Positions 37,225 to 46,881 of a stretch of 64,000 nt of DNA are shown one piece after another. This stretch comes from Nocardioides marinus (GTDB lineage: Bacteria; Actinomycetota; Actinomycetes; Propionibacteriales; Nocardioidaceae). How positions within the stretch are numbered: the first letter of the stretch is position 1; every line of letters starts with the position of its first letter. The stretch covers positions 3,548,001 to 3,612,000 of the forward strand of contig NZ_JACBZI010000001.1 in the NCBI RefSeq assembly GCF_013408145.1, read 5' to 3'. The notes beneath the pieces were generated by a model. That model did no database searches. It had not been told where the DNA came from and saw only the letters and a program-made list of their open reading frames with translations. The position numbers were made by a program, and so were the translations under genes.

Positions 37225-37854
37225 TCAGCCGCGCGCGTCGGTGAGCACCTCGCGCAGCACGCGGCGCGCGTCCCAGCCGACCGGGTCGGTCGTCGACGAC
37301 CAGCGCTCGGTCTGTCGACGAGCCCACGTGGCCCAGGCCAGGGTGTCGACCTCCTGGTCGACGTGACGGCGCAGGGCGAGCGCCTGCAGGTGCAGCCGGT
37401 CGGGGAAGGCCCCGCCGTCGACGAGCAGCTGCTCGGTCATCGTCGCCAGCTCCTCGAGCCGCTCCCGGGTCACCTCCGCCAGCTCGTCGAGTCGCGCCCG
37501 CAGCTGGTCGAGCGTCCCGCCGTCGGCGAAGAAGACCCGCAGCATCGCCTCGTCCTCGACAGTGCGGACCTGCGCCGGCGTTCCGAGCCAGGCCGCCAGC
37601 GCCTCCCGCCCGGCCTCGGTGATGGCGTAGGTCGTGTGCCGCCGCCTGCCCGTCCACCCCTCGACCGCCTCGACCCAGCCGTGGTCCACCAGGCGCTTGG
37701 GCTCCTCGTAGATCCGCCGCTCGGCCCGGGTCCAGAACCAGTGCAGGCTGCGGCGCACCTGCTGGGCCAGCTCGTAGGTCGTCCAGGGCCGTAGCGAGAG
37801 CAGCCCGAGGACGGCGTAGCCGGTGACGGGGCGGGCCGGCTCACGCGTGGTCAT
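37225..37854 (-). CDS. PadR family transcriptional regulator
   Basis: The 209-residue regulator has the PadR winged helix (YAVLGLLSLRPWTTYELAQQVRRSL, IYEEPKRLVDHGWVEAVEG, YAITEAGREALAAWL; residues 13-95) and a C-terminal coiled-coil dimerisation part with KTLDQLRARLDEL-like heptads. It is divergent from the PIG-L gene and faces two identical-type 19-nt operators, so it probably represses both. It converges on the transporter operon with 55 nt between. Confidence 0.9.
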   Translation of the reverse strand: MTTREPARPVTGYAVLGLLSLRPWTTYELAQQVRRSLHWFWTRAERRIYEEPKRLVDHGWVEAVEGWTGRRRHTTYAITEAGREALAAWLGTPAQVRTVEDEAMLRVFFADGGTLDQLRARLDELAEVTRERLEELATMTEQLLVDGGAFPDRLHLQALALRRHVDQEVDTLAWATWARRQTERWSSTTDPVGWDARRVLREVLTDARG

Positions 37855-37869
37855 GCCGCATCTTCACAC

Positions 37870-37920
37870 ATACTGCGTTGCGCAGCATCGTCAGGCCGAG
37901 CATACTGCGGAGTGCAGCAT
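37870..37920. promoter_or_regulatory. Twin 19-nt inverted-repeat operators shared by padR and the PIG-L gene
   Basis: ATACTGCGTTGCGCAGCAT (37870-37888) and ATACTGCGGAGTGCAGCAT (37902-37920) are two copies of one dyad, ATACTGC-N5-GCAGCAT. Their centres are 32 bp apart, about three helical turns. They fill the space between the divergent genes and overlap the likely promoters of both. PadR proteins bind such paired dyads at their own promoters. Confidence 0.75.
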
Positions 37921-37946
37921 CGAGATCGGAGCGATCGGAGCCGTCG

Positions 37947-38750
37947 ATGAGCCACTCCCCCGGAGCCCCCACCCGCCTGCTGGTCGCGGTCGCGCACCCT
38001 GACGACGAGACCTTCGGCTGCGGCGGACTGCTGCTGCACGCGGCCGCCACCGGCACCGACACCTACGTCGTGTGCGCCACGCGCGGCGAGGCCGGCGAGG
38101 GCGGGACCGGCGACGAGCCTCTCGGGGTCGTCCGCGAGCGCGAGCTGCACCGGGCGGCGGCCGTTCTCGGCGTACGCGAGGTGACGCTGCTGGCGCACCG
38201 CGACTCCGGCATGAGCGGAGAGCCGGAGCCGGGCACCCTGGCGGCGCTCGACCCGGACGCGCTCGCCGCCGAGTTGGAGGCACACGTCGCGCGAGTCCGC
38301 CCGGAGGTGGTGGTCACGCTCGACGCCAGCGACGGGCACCGCGACCACGAGGTGATGCGGGACGCGGCGGTCGCCGCCGCGACGGCCGCCGGTGTGCCGC
38401 GGGTGCACCTGGTCTGCCTGGCCCGGTCCTCGATGGTCCGCTGGGTCGAGCACCAGCGCGCCGAGCATCCCGACCGCGAGCACCTGGCCGTCGAGGACGT
38501 CGAGCTCGGCACCCCCGACGACCTGGTCACCGCGACGATCGACGTGTCCGCCCACCGTGCCCGGCTGGCCGAGGCGATGGCCGAGCACGCGTCGCAGGAC
38601 TCGCCCTACGACGGGCTGCCGGAGGAGCTGGCCTCGGACTTCCTCGACACCGTCCGGCTGCGCACCGTCCGCGACACGTGCTCTGGGGGCACCCGCGGTC
38701 GCTGGTGGGACCACCGCCGTCCCGGGTGGGTGGAGACCGTCGTACGGTGA
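37947..38750 (+). CDS. PIG-L/LmbE family deacetylase
   Basis: The 267-residue metal-dependent deacetylase carries the zinc motif [15 protein letters not shown] (about residues 12-26) and the third ligand in DGHRDHEVM. Relatives are MshB (mycothiol synthesis), mycothiol S-conjugate amidase and LmbE-type enzymes. The short length and PadR control argue against the housekeeping MshB. ATG 37947 has GGAG about 7 nt upstream. The acyl-CoA synthetase follows after 4 nt, so the two are probably one operon. Confidence 0.85.
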   Translation: MSHSPGAPTRLLVAVAHPDDETFGCGGLLLHAAATGTDTYVVCATRGEAGEGGTGDEPLGVVRERELHRAAAVLGVREVTLLAHRDSGMSGEPEPGTLAALDPDALAAELEAHVARVRPEVVVTLDASDGHRDHEVMRDAAVAAATAAGVPRVHLVCLARSSMVRWVEHQRAEHPDREHLAVEDVELGTPDDLVTATIDVSAHRARLAEAMAEHASQDSPYDGLPEELASDFLDTVRLRTVRDTCSGGTRGRWWDHRRPGWVETVVR

Positions 38751-38754
38751 CGGC

Positions 38755-40410
<1,656 letters not shown>

Positions 40411-40426
40411 GCCGACGCGCCCCGGG

Positions 40427-41686
40427 TCAGGCCGCGGCGGCTGCCGCCTCGCTGCGCTCGGCCTGCTGGCGCCGGGCGAGCTGGGTCAGCCGGGCCTGGG
40501 CGGCGCGACGGACCTTGGGGCCCTTGGTCGACATCGCCCACAGCGTCTTGAGCTGGGCGGGGAGGTTCTTCGGGGTGGTGGTGGCCAGCCAGTCGTTGGG
40601 CAGCGAGAGCCGCACGACCTTGTGCCAGGCCGAGTAGACCTGCTGCGGCAGGGGGGCCTGGTGGTAGTTCAGGTCGTACTTCTCGAACAGCGCCTGCACC
40701 TTGGGGGCGACCTCGGCGTACCGGTTGGACGGCAGGTCGGGGAAGAGGTGGTGCTCGATCTGGTGCGACAGGTTGCCGGTCATCAGGTGCGTGAACCGGC
40801 CGCCGGAGATGTTGGCCGAGCCGAGCATCTGGCGGACGTACCACTCGCCGCGGGTCTCGTCGTCCGGGATCGCCTTCTTCTCGAAGGTCTCCACGCCCTC
40901 GGGGAAGTGGCCGCACATGATCACCGAGTGCGACCACACGTTGCGCACCACGTTGGCGACGAAGTTGCCGGCCAGCGCCCCGACGGCACCGCCGAACGGG
41001 AGCGCCACGAGCGGGTGCACGACGTAGTCCTTCGTGGCCTGCTTGCGGATCTTCTTCAGCGTCTTGGAGAGGTTCTGCTTGAACTCCTCGCTGCGCTTGT
41101 CCTTCGGCACCTTGAGGTTCTTGCCGAGCTCGAGGTCGTAGGCAGCGATGCCGTACTCGAAGAAGCAGGCGTTGATGAAGTTCCACAGCGGCTGCGCGAG
41201 GTAGGCGGGGTACCACCGCTGGTCCTCGTCGACGCGCATGATGCCGTAGCCGAGGTCGTTGTCCTTGCCGACGATGTTCGTGTACGTGTGGTGGATCTGG
41301 TTGTGGCTGTGCTTCCAGCCGTCGGCGGTCGAGGCGTTGTCCCACTCCCAGGTGGTCGAGTGGATCTTCGGGTCACGCATCCAGTCCCACTGGCCGTGCA
41401 TGACGTTGTGCCCGATCTCCATGTTCTCGAGGATCTTCGCGACCGACAGGCCGATGGTGCCGAGCACCCACAGCGGCGGCAGCGCGGAGCCGAGCAGCAC
41501 CGCACGCGAGCCGAGCTCGAGGCGGCGCTGCACGTCGACGATGCGGCGGATGTAGGCCGCGTCCTTCTCGCCCCGGGAGTCGATGACGTCCTGGCGGATG
41601 GCGTCCAGCTCGATGCCGATCTGCTCGATGTCTGCCTCGGTGAGGTGGGCGGTGGGGTTCTCGGGCTTGCGGGTGATGGTGGTCAT
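40427..41686 (-). CDS. desA3: Membrane fatty acyl-CoA delta-9 desaturase, DesA3 type
   Basis: The 419-residue diiron membrane desaturase has the three His boxes HNVMHG (about 93-98), HSHNQIHH and HQIEHH (near 303), with hydrophobic stretches around them. It introduces a double bond in stearoyl-CoA. In mycobacteria DesA3 works with the oxidoreductase Rv3230c, and the homologue of that reductase is the next gene upstream here (28-nt gap). The Ala-rich tail after residue 405 is unusual in composition. Ribosome site GAGGAGA lies 8 nt before the ATG. Confidence 0.93.
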   Translation of the reverse strand: MTTITRKPENPTAHLTEADIEQIGIELDAIRQDVIDSRGEKDAAYIRRIVDVQRRLELGSRAVLLGSALPPLWVLGTIGLSVAKILENMEIGHNVMHGQWDWMRDPKIHSTTWEWDNASTADGWKHSHNQIHHTYTNIVGKDNDLGYGIMRVDEDQRWYPAYLAQPLWNFINACFFEYGIAAYDLELGKNLKVPKDKRSEEFKQNLSKTLKKIRKQATKDYVVHPLVALPFGGAVGALAGNFVANVVRNVWSHSVIMCGHFPEGVETFEKKAIPDDETRGEWYVRQMLGSANISGGRFTHLMTGNLSHQIEHHLFPDLPSNRYAEVAPKVQALFEKYDLNYHQAPLPQQVYSAWHKVVRLSLPNDWLATTTPKNLPAQLKTLWAMSTKGPKVRRAAQARLTQLARRQQAERSEAAAAAA

Positions 41687-41714
41687 CGCAGGTCTCTCCT
41701 CGGGGTGGGAGTGG

Positions 41715-42842
41715 TCAGTGGTCGACGGAGCAGGCGCCCGCGGGCGCGCTCACGCAGGTCTGGATCGGGACGCCGGCCGGGTCGGTCTCCCCCGGGACGG
41801 CGACGGTGAGGGCGCCGTTGCGCAGGTCGCGGACGGCTCCCTCCTTCATCGGCAGCACGCAGCCCATGCAGATGCCCATCCGGCAGCCGCTGGGCATGAG
41901 GACCCCCGCCTGCTCGGCGGCGTCGAGGATCGGGGTGGCGCCGTCGGCTGCCACCTCGCGACCGTCGGCGAAGGTGACGGTGCCGCCCTCGCCGGGGGCG
42001 GCCAGCACGACCGGGCGGAACCGCTCGGTGTGCAGCACCAGGCCCTGCGCCTCGTGGTGCGCCTCGAGAGCGTCGAGCAGACCCGCCGGCCCGCAGGCGT
42101 ACGTCGGGCGCTCGGCCAGGTCCGGGACCAGCTCGCTGAGGGAGTCGACGTCGAGCAGGCCGTGGGTGTCGGTGTGCAGCTCGACCAGCCGGAGCAGCCC
42201 GCGGGCGGCGTACGAGCGGATCTCCGTCGCGAAGATCACCTCGGCCTGCGAGAGCGCCGAGTGGATCAGCACGATGTCGGTGGCCGGGACCTCCGCACGG
42301 GAGAAGAGGTTGCGCAGCATCCCGATCACCGGGGTGATGCCGGAGCCGGCGGTGACCAGCAGCAGCTTGCCGGGCAGCGGGTCCGGCAGCACGAAGTCGC
42401 CCGCCGCCTGGGCCAGGCGCAGCATCGTGCCGGGGCGGGTGCGGCGCACCAGGTGGCCGGAGACCACGCCGCCGTCGATGGCCTTGACCGTGATCGAGAG
42501 GCAGCCGTCGGGGCGCGGGCCGTGGGTCAGGGAGTAGGTGCGCCACAGGCGCACGCCGTCGACGTCGACGCCGACGCGGACGTACTGCCCCGGCACGTGA
42601 CCGGCCCAGTCGCGGCCGGGCTTGATCACCAGCGTCGCGGACGCGGCGGTCTCGGGGCGGACCTCCACGACGCGGCCGGAGAGCTCGGCACCGCGGCGCA
42701 GCGGGTGGAAGTGGTCGAGCAGGTCGTCGAGGTCCAGCGGCGTGACCGCGGCCTGCGCCAGGGACCGGGCACGCTGGCGCAGCAGCCGACCGGCACCGCG
42801 CTGGCGCGGGGCGGGCAGGGGGAGCGTCGTCATGTCTTCCAT
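41715..42842 (-). CDS. Ferredoxin-NADP reductase/ferredoxin fusion partner of the desaturase (Rv3230c-like)
   Basis: The 375-residue oxidoreductase passes electrons from NAD(P)H through FAD and a [2Fe-2S] cluster to the desaturase. It has the FAD site RLWRTYSLTHGP (Arg-x-Tyr-Ser), the NAD site LLVTAGSGITPVIGMLRNL, the CGPAGLLDAL block and the C-terminal ferredoxin loop PSGCRMGICMGCVLPM with the distal Cys in TCVSAP. ATG 42842 is chosen (MEDMTTLP); ATG 42833 is possible. TATCGT at 42858-42863 on the minus strand is a plausible -10, leaving almost no leader. It is divergent from the PucR regulator. Confidence 0.93.
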   Translation of the reverse strand: MEDMTTLPLPAPRQRGAGRLLRQRARSLAQAAVTPLDLDDLLDHFHPLRRGAELSGRVVEVRPETAASATLVIKPGRDWAGHVPGQYVRVGVDVDGVRLWRTYSLTHGPRPDGCLSITVKAIDGGVVSGHLVRRTRPGTMLRLAQAAGDFVLPDPLPGKLLLVTAGSGITPVIGMLRNLFSRAEVPATDIVLIHSALSQAEVIFATEIRSYAARGLLRLVELHTDTHGLLDVDSLSELVPDLAERPTYACGPAGLLDALEAHHEAQGLVLHTERFRPVVLAAPGEGGTVTFADGREVAADGATPILDAAEQAGVLMPSGCRMGICMGCVLPMKEGAVRDLRNGALTVAVPGETDPAGVPIQTCVSAPAGACSVDH

Positions 42843-42932
42843 GGTGCTGGCCAGGGACGATAAAGTCCTGTGCCAGCGACGTGAACCTGGGCTAAGTTCT
42901 TGTTCGCCCGAGACAAAGAAGGAGAAGTGTCG
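42843..42932. promoter_or_regulatory. Divergent promoter region of desaturase operon and PucR regulator
   Basis: The 90-nt gap holds TATCGT (-10, minus) for the reductase and TAAGTT (42893-42898) as -10 for the regulator, with AAGGAG at 42919-42924. An imperfect dyad TTCTTGT...ACAAAGAA (42897-42920) lies over the regulator's transcription start and is a candidate autoregulatory site. Confidence 0.5.
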
Positions 42933-44114
42933 GTGCCTCGCTCCCAGCCCCGAGCGGCCTCCCGCCGGACCGCCGGCCACGGGCTGGTGCTGCCGCCGCG
43001 CACCGCGACCCGCCTGCGCAGCGACCTGCCCTCGGTCGCCGAGCAGGTCGTCGCCGCCATCACCGACGAGGTCCCCGCCTACCAGGACGCGCTGTCCGGG
43101 TCGATGGGCGACAACATCCGCAACGCGGTGCAGCTGGCGCTGGGCGGCTTCCTCTCCCTGGCCAGCGGCCGGCGCGGCGTCGACCCGCGCACGCCGACGG
43201 CCCCCGCCGTCGAGGGCGCCTACCAGCTCGGCCGCGGCGAGGCCCGCAGCGGCCGGAGCACCGACGCCCTGCTCTCGGCCTACCGGATCGGCGCCCGGGT
43301 CTCCTGGCGCGAGCTGTCCCGCGGCGCGGTCGAGAGCGGCATGGACGCCGAGACGCTGGCCCGCTTCGCCGAGCTGGTCTTCGCCTTCATCGACGAGCTG
43401 TCGGCGTCCTCGGCCGCGGGGCACACCGACGAGCTGGCCACCACCGGTCGGGTGCGGCAGCGCCTCCTCGAACGACTGGCCGGGCAGCTGCTCGACGGCG
43501 TCTCCGCCGAGGCCGCGCGCGACGCCGCGACCGTGGCGGAGTGGCCGCACCCGACCACCCTGACCGCCGTGCTGGTCCCCCAGGCGCAGCTGCGCCCGGT
43601 GCTCACCGCCGTCAGCGGGGCCACTCTCGCCCTCCCCGAGGCCCCGGGGGTCGAGGAGGCGGGACTGCTGCTCGTCCCCGATGCGCACGGCCGGGGTCGG
43701 GCCGGACTGCTGCGCGCCGTGGAGGGCCGCGAGGCGGTCGTGGGGCCGCCGCGACCGTGGCTGGAGGTGCGGGCGTCGTACGACCGGGCCGTGCGCGCCC
43801 GCGAAGCCGGCCTCGGCCCCGACACCGAGGCCGACCTGCCCGCGCTCGTGCTCGGCGCCGACCCCGAGGCACGCGCCGACCTGCGCGCCCAGGTGCTCGC
43901 GCCGCTCGCCGACCTGAGGCCCGCCCAGGCCGAGAAGCTCACCGAGACGCTGCGCGCCTGGCTGCTCCACCACGGCCGGCGCGAGGAGGTCGCCGCCGCG
44001 CTCTTCGTGCACCCGCAGACCGTGCGCTACCGCATGGGCCAGCTGCGCGAGCTGTACGGCGACCGCCTCGAGGACCCCCCCACCGTGCTCGCCCTCACAG
44101 TCGCGCTTGCCTGA
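42933..44114 (+). CDS. PucR/CdaR-type transcriptional regulator
   Basis: The 393-residue protein has an N-terminal RsbR/helical sensor-like half (DLPSVAEQVVAAITDEVPAY, SYRIGARVSWRELSRGAVE-like) and a central GGDEF-like degenerate region. A C-terminal PucR HTH (LRAWLLHHGRREEVAAALFVHPQTVRYRMGQLRELYGDRLED) follows. GTG 42933 is chosen over GTG 42927 for correct spacing from AAGGAG. It is divergent from the reductase/desaturase operon and probably controls it. A broken copy of the same gene lies at 46224-46874. Confidence 0.85.
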   Translation: MPRSQPRAASRRTAGHGLVLPPRTATRLRSDLPSVAEQVVAAITDEVPAYQDALSGSMGDNIRNAVQLALGGFLSLASGRRGVDPRTPTAPAVEGAYQLGRGEARSGRSTDALLSAYRIGARVSWRELSRGAVESGMDAETLARFAELVFAFIDELSASSAAGHTDELATTGRVRQRLLERLAGQLLDGVSAEAARDAATVAEWPHPTTLTAVLVPQAQLRPVLTAVSGATLALPEAPGVEEAGLLLVPDAHGRGRAGLLRAVEGREAVVGPPRPWLEVRASYDRAVRAREAGLGPDTEADLPALVLGADPEARADLRAQVLAPLADLRPAQAEKLTETLRAWLLHHGRREEVAAALFVHPQTVRYRMGQLRELYGDRLEDPPTVLALTVALA

Positions 44115-44426
44115 GCCTTCGTGGTTGCACCTTGGTAGCGCACAGCCCCGACCACTGTCACCCACCTACTCTGGGCCTGTTGCTGGGATGGCACCTGGCG
44201 GCGTGTTGGAAGGCATCGCCTGCCCCAACCCCACCCGAGCCCTCACTATCTGGGTTGGAGTTGGTCAGCCTTCGCCCGGCACATCCACGGGACAAAAAGC
44301 ACGCCAGGTGAACGGGCCATCCACAGCTGGTCTAGATGTCCGGAGAAGTGCGTGCTGTGGTAACGGTGCTGTGTCATCCTCTCGTGACTTCAACTGAAGT
44401 CGACAACTTCCCTCTCGGGGTCCGCA
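44115..44426. other. Gene-free 312-nt left flank of an AT-richer islet
   Basis: No coding frame fits here. Composition drops in G/C gradually from the PucR stop towards the protease gene. It holds short inverted repeats (GACTTCAACTGAAGTC at about 44384-44399) and no recognisable attachment site or terminal repeat. The GACTTCA/TGAAGTC dyad lies just before the protease gene and may be regulatory. Confidence 0.6.
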
Positions 44427-45608
44427 ATGAATCTGCGCCGCACTACACAAATTCTCTCCTTCGCTGCGTGTCGTGCCTGCCTACCGGCGTGGGCGACCGC
44501 GTCGGCGACTTCGTCGCCGGTCCAGCAGTCACCAGCACCAAGCACATCTGCGGTTAGGTCAGTCCAGTCGAGTCTTGCTGCCGAGGCTCCAGACACAGCC
44601 GCAGCGGCCCAAGAACTCGGCCTTCCCTTTGAGTACATGCTCCGCATCGACGACTTGCGCGAACGGGTCGACGGCATTGACTATGCAAAACTCGACGGCG
44701 GTTTCGCCGAAATAGCAAATCTGGTTCGCGATCCTTTTTACATTGACTACTACACCGTGGGTGGACGACTCAACGAATCCGTCGGTAATGCCTTCCAAAA
44801 AGCTGGCTTATCAGAGTACGTTCGGGTTCACGACGCGAGCTTCAATCAGCAAGAGGTCCGCGCCGCCTCTGAAAGAGTAATGCCCCTACTCTCTGACGAT
44901 CGCATTTCAGGCACCCTCGACATGAGACGGGGCGTCATCAGTCTGACGAGCCGGACTCGTCCTGATGACTCGAAACTGCAGGCAGTCCGTCAAGCCGCTA
45001 GCCCCGTGCCAGTCGAGTGGAAAGTTGGAGAGGTATTCGACGAACATCTCGGCGGCGGACTGCCTTTCGGTCAGTGCACCGCGGGCTTCGTTGTGGCCGA
45101 AGGGGACAACACTGGAAACCGCGGAATTGGGACCGCCCATCACTGTCCCTCTGAATCGTCTTACCAAGGTAACCCGGTTCAGTTTCAAGGGGGACAGGAA
45201 AATGGGTCTCTGGACTATCGGTGGTACGACGGATCGAACATCACTTGGAGCGCGAACTTCTTTGCGGGTAGCGGAAATCGAACCGCTACTGGACGAGTGA
45301 ATCGAAACAACATGACGATCGGCGACATCGTCTGTCACTACGGACAAGTCACCAAGTATGGATGTGGCGAGATTGTCAGTAAAAACGCTCTAGGAGCCTT
45401 TAGCGGAGCGGCCTACACCTTTATTGAAGTGGAGCCGTTGAGCACAAACATCGACCTATCCGAAAAGGGCGACAGTGGAGGCCCATGGTTCTACAACTTC
45501 GACGCCTACGGCTTCATGCAGGCAGGTATCATCGGGCTTCCTGGGGATGCATTGTTCATGGCACAGAATTACACGCGCGACCTCGACACGGTTGTCTTTA
45601 CATCATGA
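44427..45608 (+). CDS. Secreted trypsin-like S1 serine protease with pro-region
   Basis: The 393-residue protein has an N-terminal export signal (MNLRRTTQILSFAACRACLP, cleavage near AWATASA). A pro-region of about 170 residues is followed by a chymotrypsin-fold domain. The triad appears as His239 in GTAHHC, Asp263 in SLDYRWY and Ser350 in KGDSGGPW, close to streptogrisin/alpha-lytic proteases. Codon use is visibly less G/C-rich than in all neighbours, indicating transfer. It overlaps the downstream lipoprotein gene by ATGA. It lies between two paralogous PucR genes and has no host-typical upstream promoter. Confidence 0.85.
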   Translation: MNLRRTTQILSFAACRACLPAWATASATSSPVQQSPAPSTSAVRSVQSSLAAEAPDTAAAAQELGLPFEYMLRIDDLRERVDGIDYAKLDGGFAEIANLVRDPFYIDYYTVGGRLNESVGNAFQKAGLSEYVRVHDASFNQQEVRAASERVMPLLSDDRISGTLDMRRGVISLTSRTRPDDSKLQAVRQAASPVPVEWKVGEVFDEHLGGGLPFGQCTAGFVVAEGDNTGNRGIGTAHHCPSESSYQGNPVQFQGGQENGSLDYRWYDGSNITWSANFFAGSGNRTATGRVNRNNMTIGDIVCHYGQVTKYGCGEIVSKNALGAFSGAAYTFIEVEPLSTNIDLSEKGDSGGPWFYNFDAYGFMQAGIIGLPGDALFMAQNYTRDLDTVVFTS

Positions 45609-46108
45609 AATCCCGCAGTTGTCGGCGATGGACGAGCAGCGTGAAAATGCTCTTCCCAATCTTCACAGTTGCGGCGCTGGCGACAGCCTGCAGTGCGAAC
45701 GGCGGGGACCGCCAGTCCCAGCCAACGAATCAGCCCCAGGGCTCACCCTCCGAAAATTCCACAAGTTCTCGCGGCGTTTCCCCACGAGTGCTAACGATAG
45801 ATCTAGGGACCCGGTTCATACCCATGGCCCGCGTTCAGGGGGAACTGCGCCTGCAGGCCGGATGCCTGCTCGTAGACTCGGTCGTTTCCTACTGGCCGGA
45901 AGGGACTCTCTTTGAGGAAAAAGAGGGTGCGATCAAGCTGCCAGACGGCATGGTCGCGCGAGTTGGGGAGCCGTTGGACGGCGCCGGGGCATACTTTTCG
46001 ATCACCGACAGCCCTCAGCATCCTGACCTTCGGTTGGTCTCGGGGCTACGAGCCTGCCTGACGAGGACGGGCTCCACCGAAGCGGTCTTCGTGGGCGGCC
46101 TCGACTAG
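45605..46108 (+). CDS. Lipoprotein of unknown function coupled to the S1 protease
   Basis: The 167-residue protein has a signal peptide ending AALATAC, with Cys29 as the likely lipid-modified residue, then a Ser/Gln/Asn-rich spacer. A C-terminal domain of about 105 residues contains QAGCLLVDSVVSYWPEGT, IKLPDGMVARVGEPL and LRACLTRT; two Cys could pair. This Cys...WPxGT...LPDG...VG pattern recurs in small actinobacterial lipoproteins, but no function is known to me. ATG 45605 overlaps the protease stop as ATGA. It could anchor, restrain or be a substrate of the protease; that is inference. Base composition is foreign like its partner's. Confidence 0.7.
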   Translation: MKSRSCRRWTSSVKMLFPIFTVAALATACSANGGDRQSQPTNQPQGSPSENSTSSRGVSPRVLTIDLGTRFIPMARVQGELRLQAGCLLVDSVVSYWPEGTLFEEKEGAIKLPDGMVARVGEPLDGAGAYFSITDSPQHPDLRLVSGLRACLTRTGSTEAVFVGGLD

Positions 46109-46223
46109 AGCAGTCCCGCTGATCAGATGACAGCGAGCGGTCTGCCACTCGACTCGGCGGGCCGGTTGGCCGCGCCTCCTCAGCAGGCCGGTCGCCCTGC
46201 GACCTGAGTCCGGACACCTCGCT

Positions 46224-46874
46224 GTGAATCTAGAGGTGACCCGCCACCTGCTCGACGGCTCTTCCGCCGAGGCCGTGCAGGAAGCGGCGGCGTCCGCGGA
46301 GTGGGCCGAGCCGGAGACGCTGAGCGCCGTGCTGGTGCCGGAGTCGCAGGTGCGGCCGGTCCTGGGCGCGGTCTCGGGCGCGACGATCGCGGTGCGGGAC
46401 GCGCCGGGACTGGAGGGGCTGAGCCTGCTGCTGGTGCCCGACGCCCACGGCCGGTCGCGGGCCGCGCTGCTGCGCGCGGTGCGCGACCGCGAGGCGGTCG
46501 TGGGACCGGCGCGACCGTGACTGGAGGTGCGGGCGTCGCACGACCGGGTGCTGCGCGCGCACGCCGCGGGGCTCGGCCCCGACACCGAGGCCCACCTGCC
46601 GGCGCTCGTGCTCGACGCGGACGCCGAGGCGCGCGCCGACCTGCGGGCCCAGGTGCTGGCCCCGCTCGCGGACCTGCGGCCCGCCCAGGCCGAGAAGCTC
46701 ACCGAGACGCTGCGCGCCTGGCTGCTCCACCACGGCCGGCGCGAGGAGGTCGCCGCCGCGCTGTTCGTGCACCCGCAGACCGTGCGCTACCGCATGGGCC
46801 AGCTGCGCGAGCTGTACGGCGACCGGCTGGAGGACCCCGAGACCGTGCTGGCCCTCACCGTGGCGCTGGCATAG
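46224..46874 (+). pseudogene. Truncated PucR regulator copy with an in-frame stop
   Basis: The reading frame matches the last 215 or so residues of the PucR gene at 42933: HLLDGSSAEAVQEAAASAEW aligns with QLLDGVSAEAARDAATVAEW, and the HTH end is nearly identical, including long DNA identity over about 150 nt. The 5-prime 175 codons are absent. A single base change turns the TGG of the parent (GACCGTGGCTGG) into TGA at 46518-46520. Downstream the HTH half (from GTG 46527) remains open and could still be translated as a 115-residue DNA-binding fragment. Confidence 0.88.
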
Positions 46875-46881
46875 TCACCGC

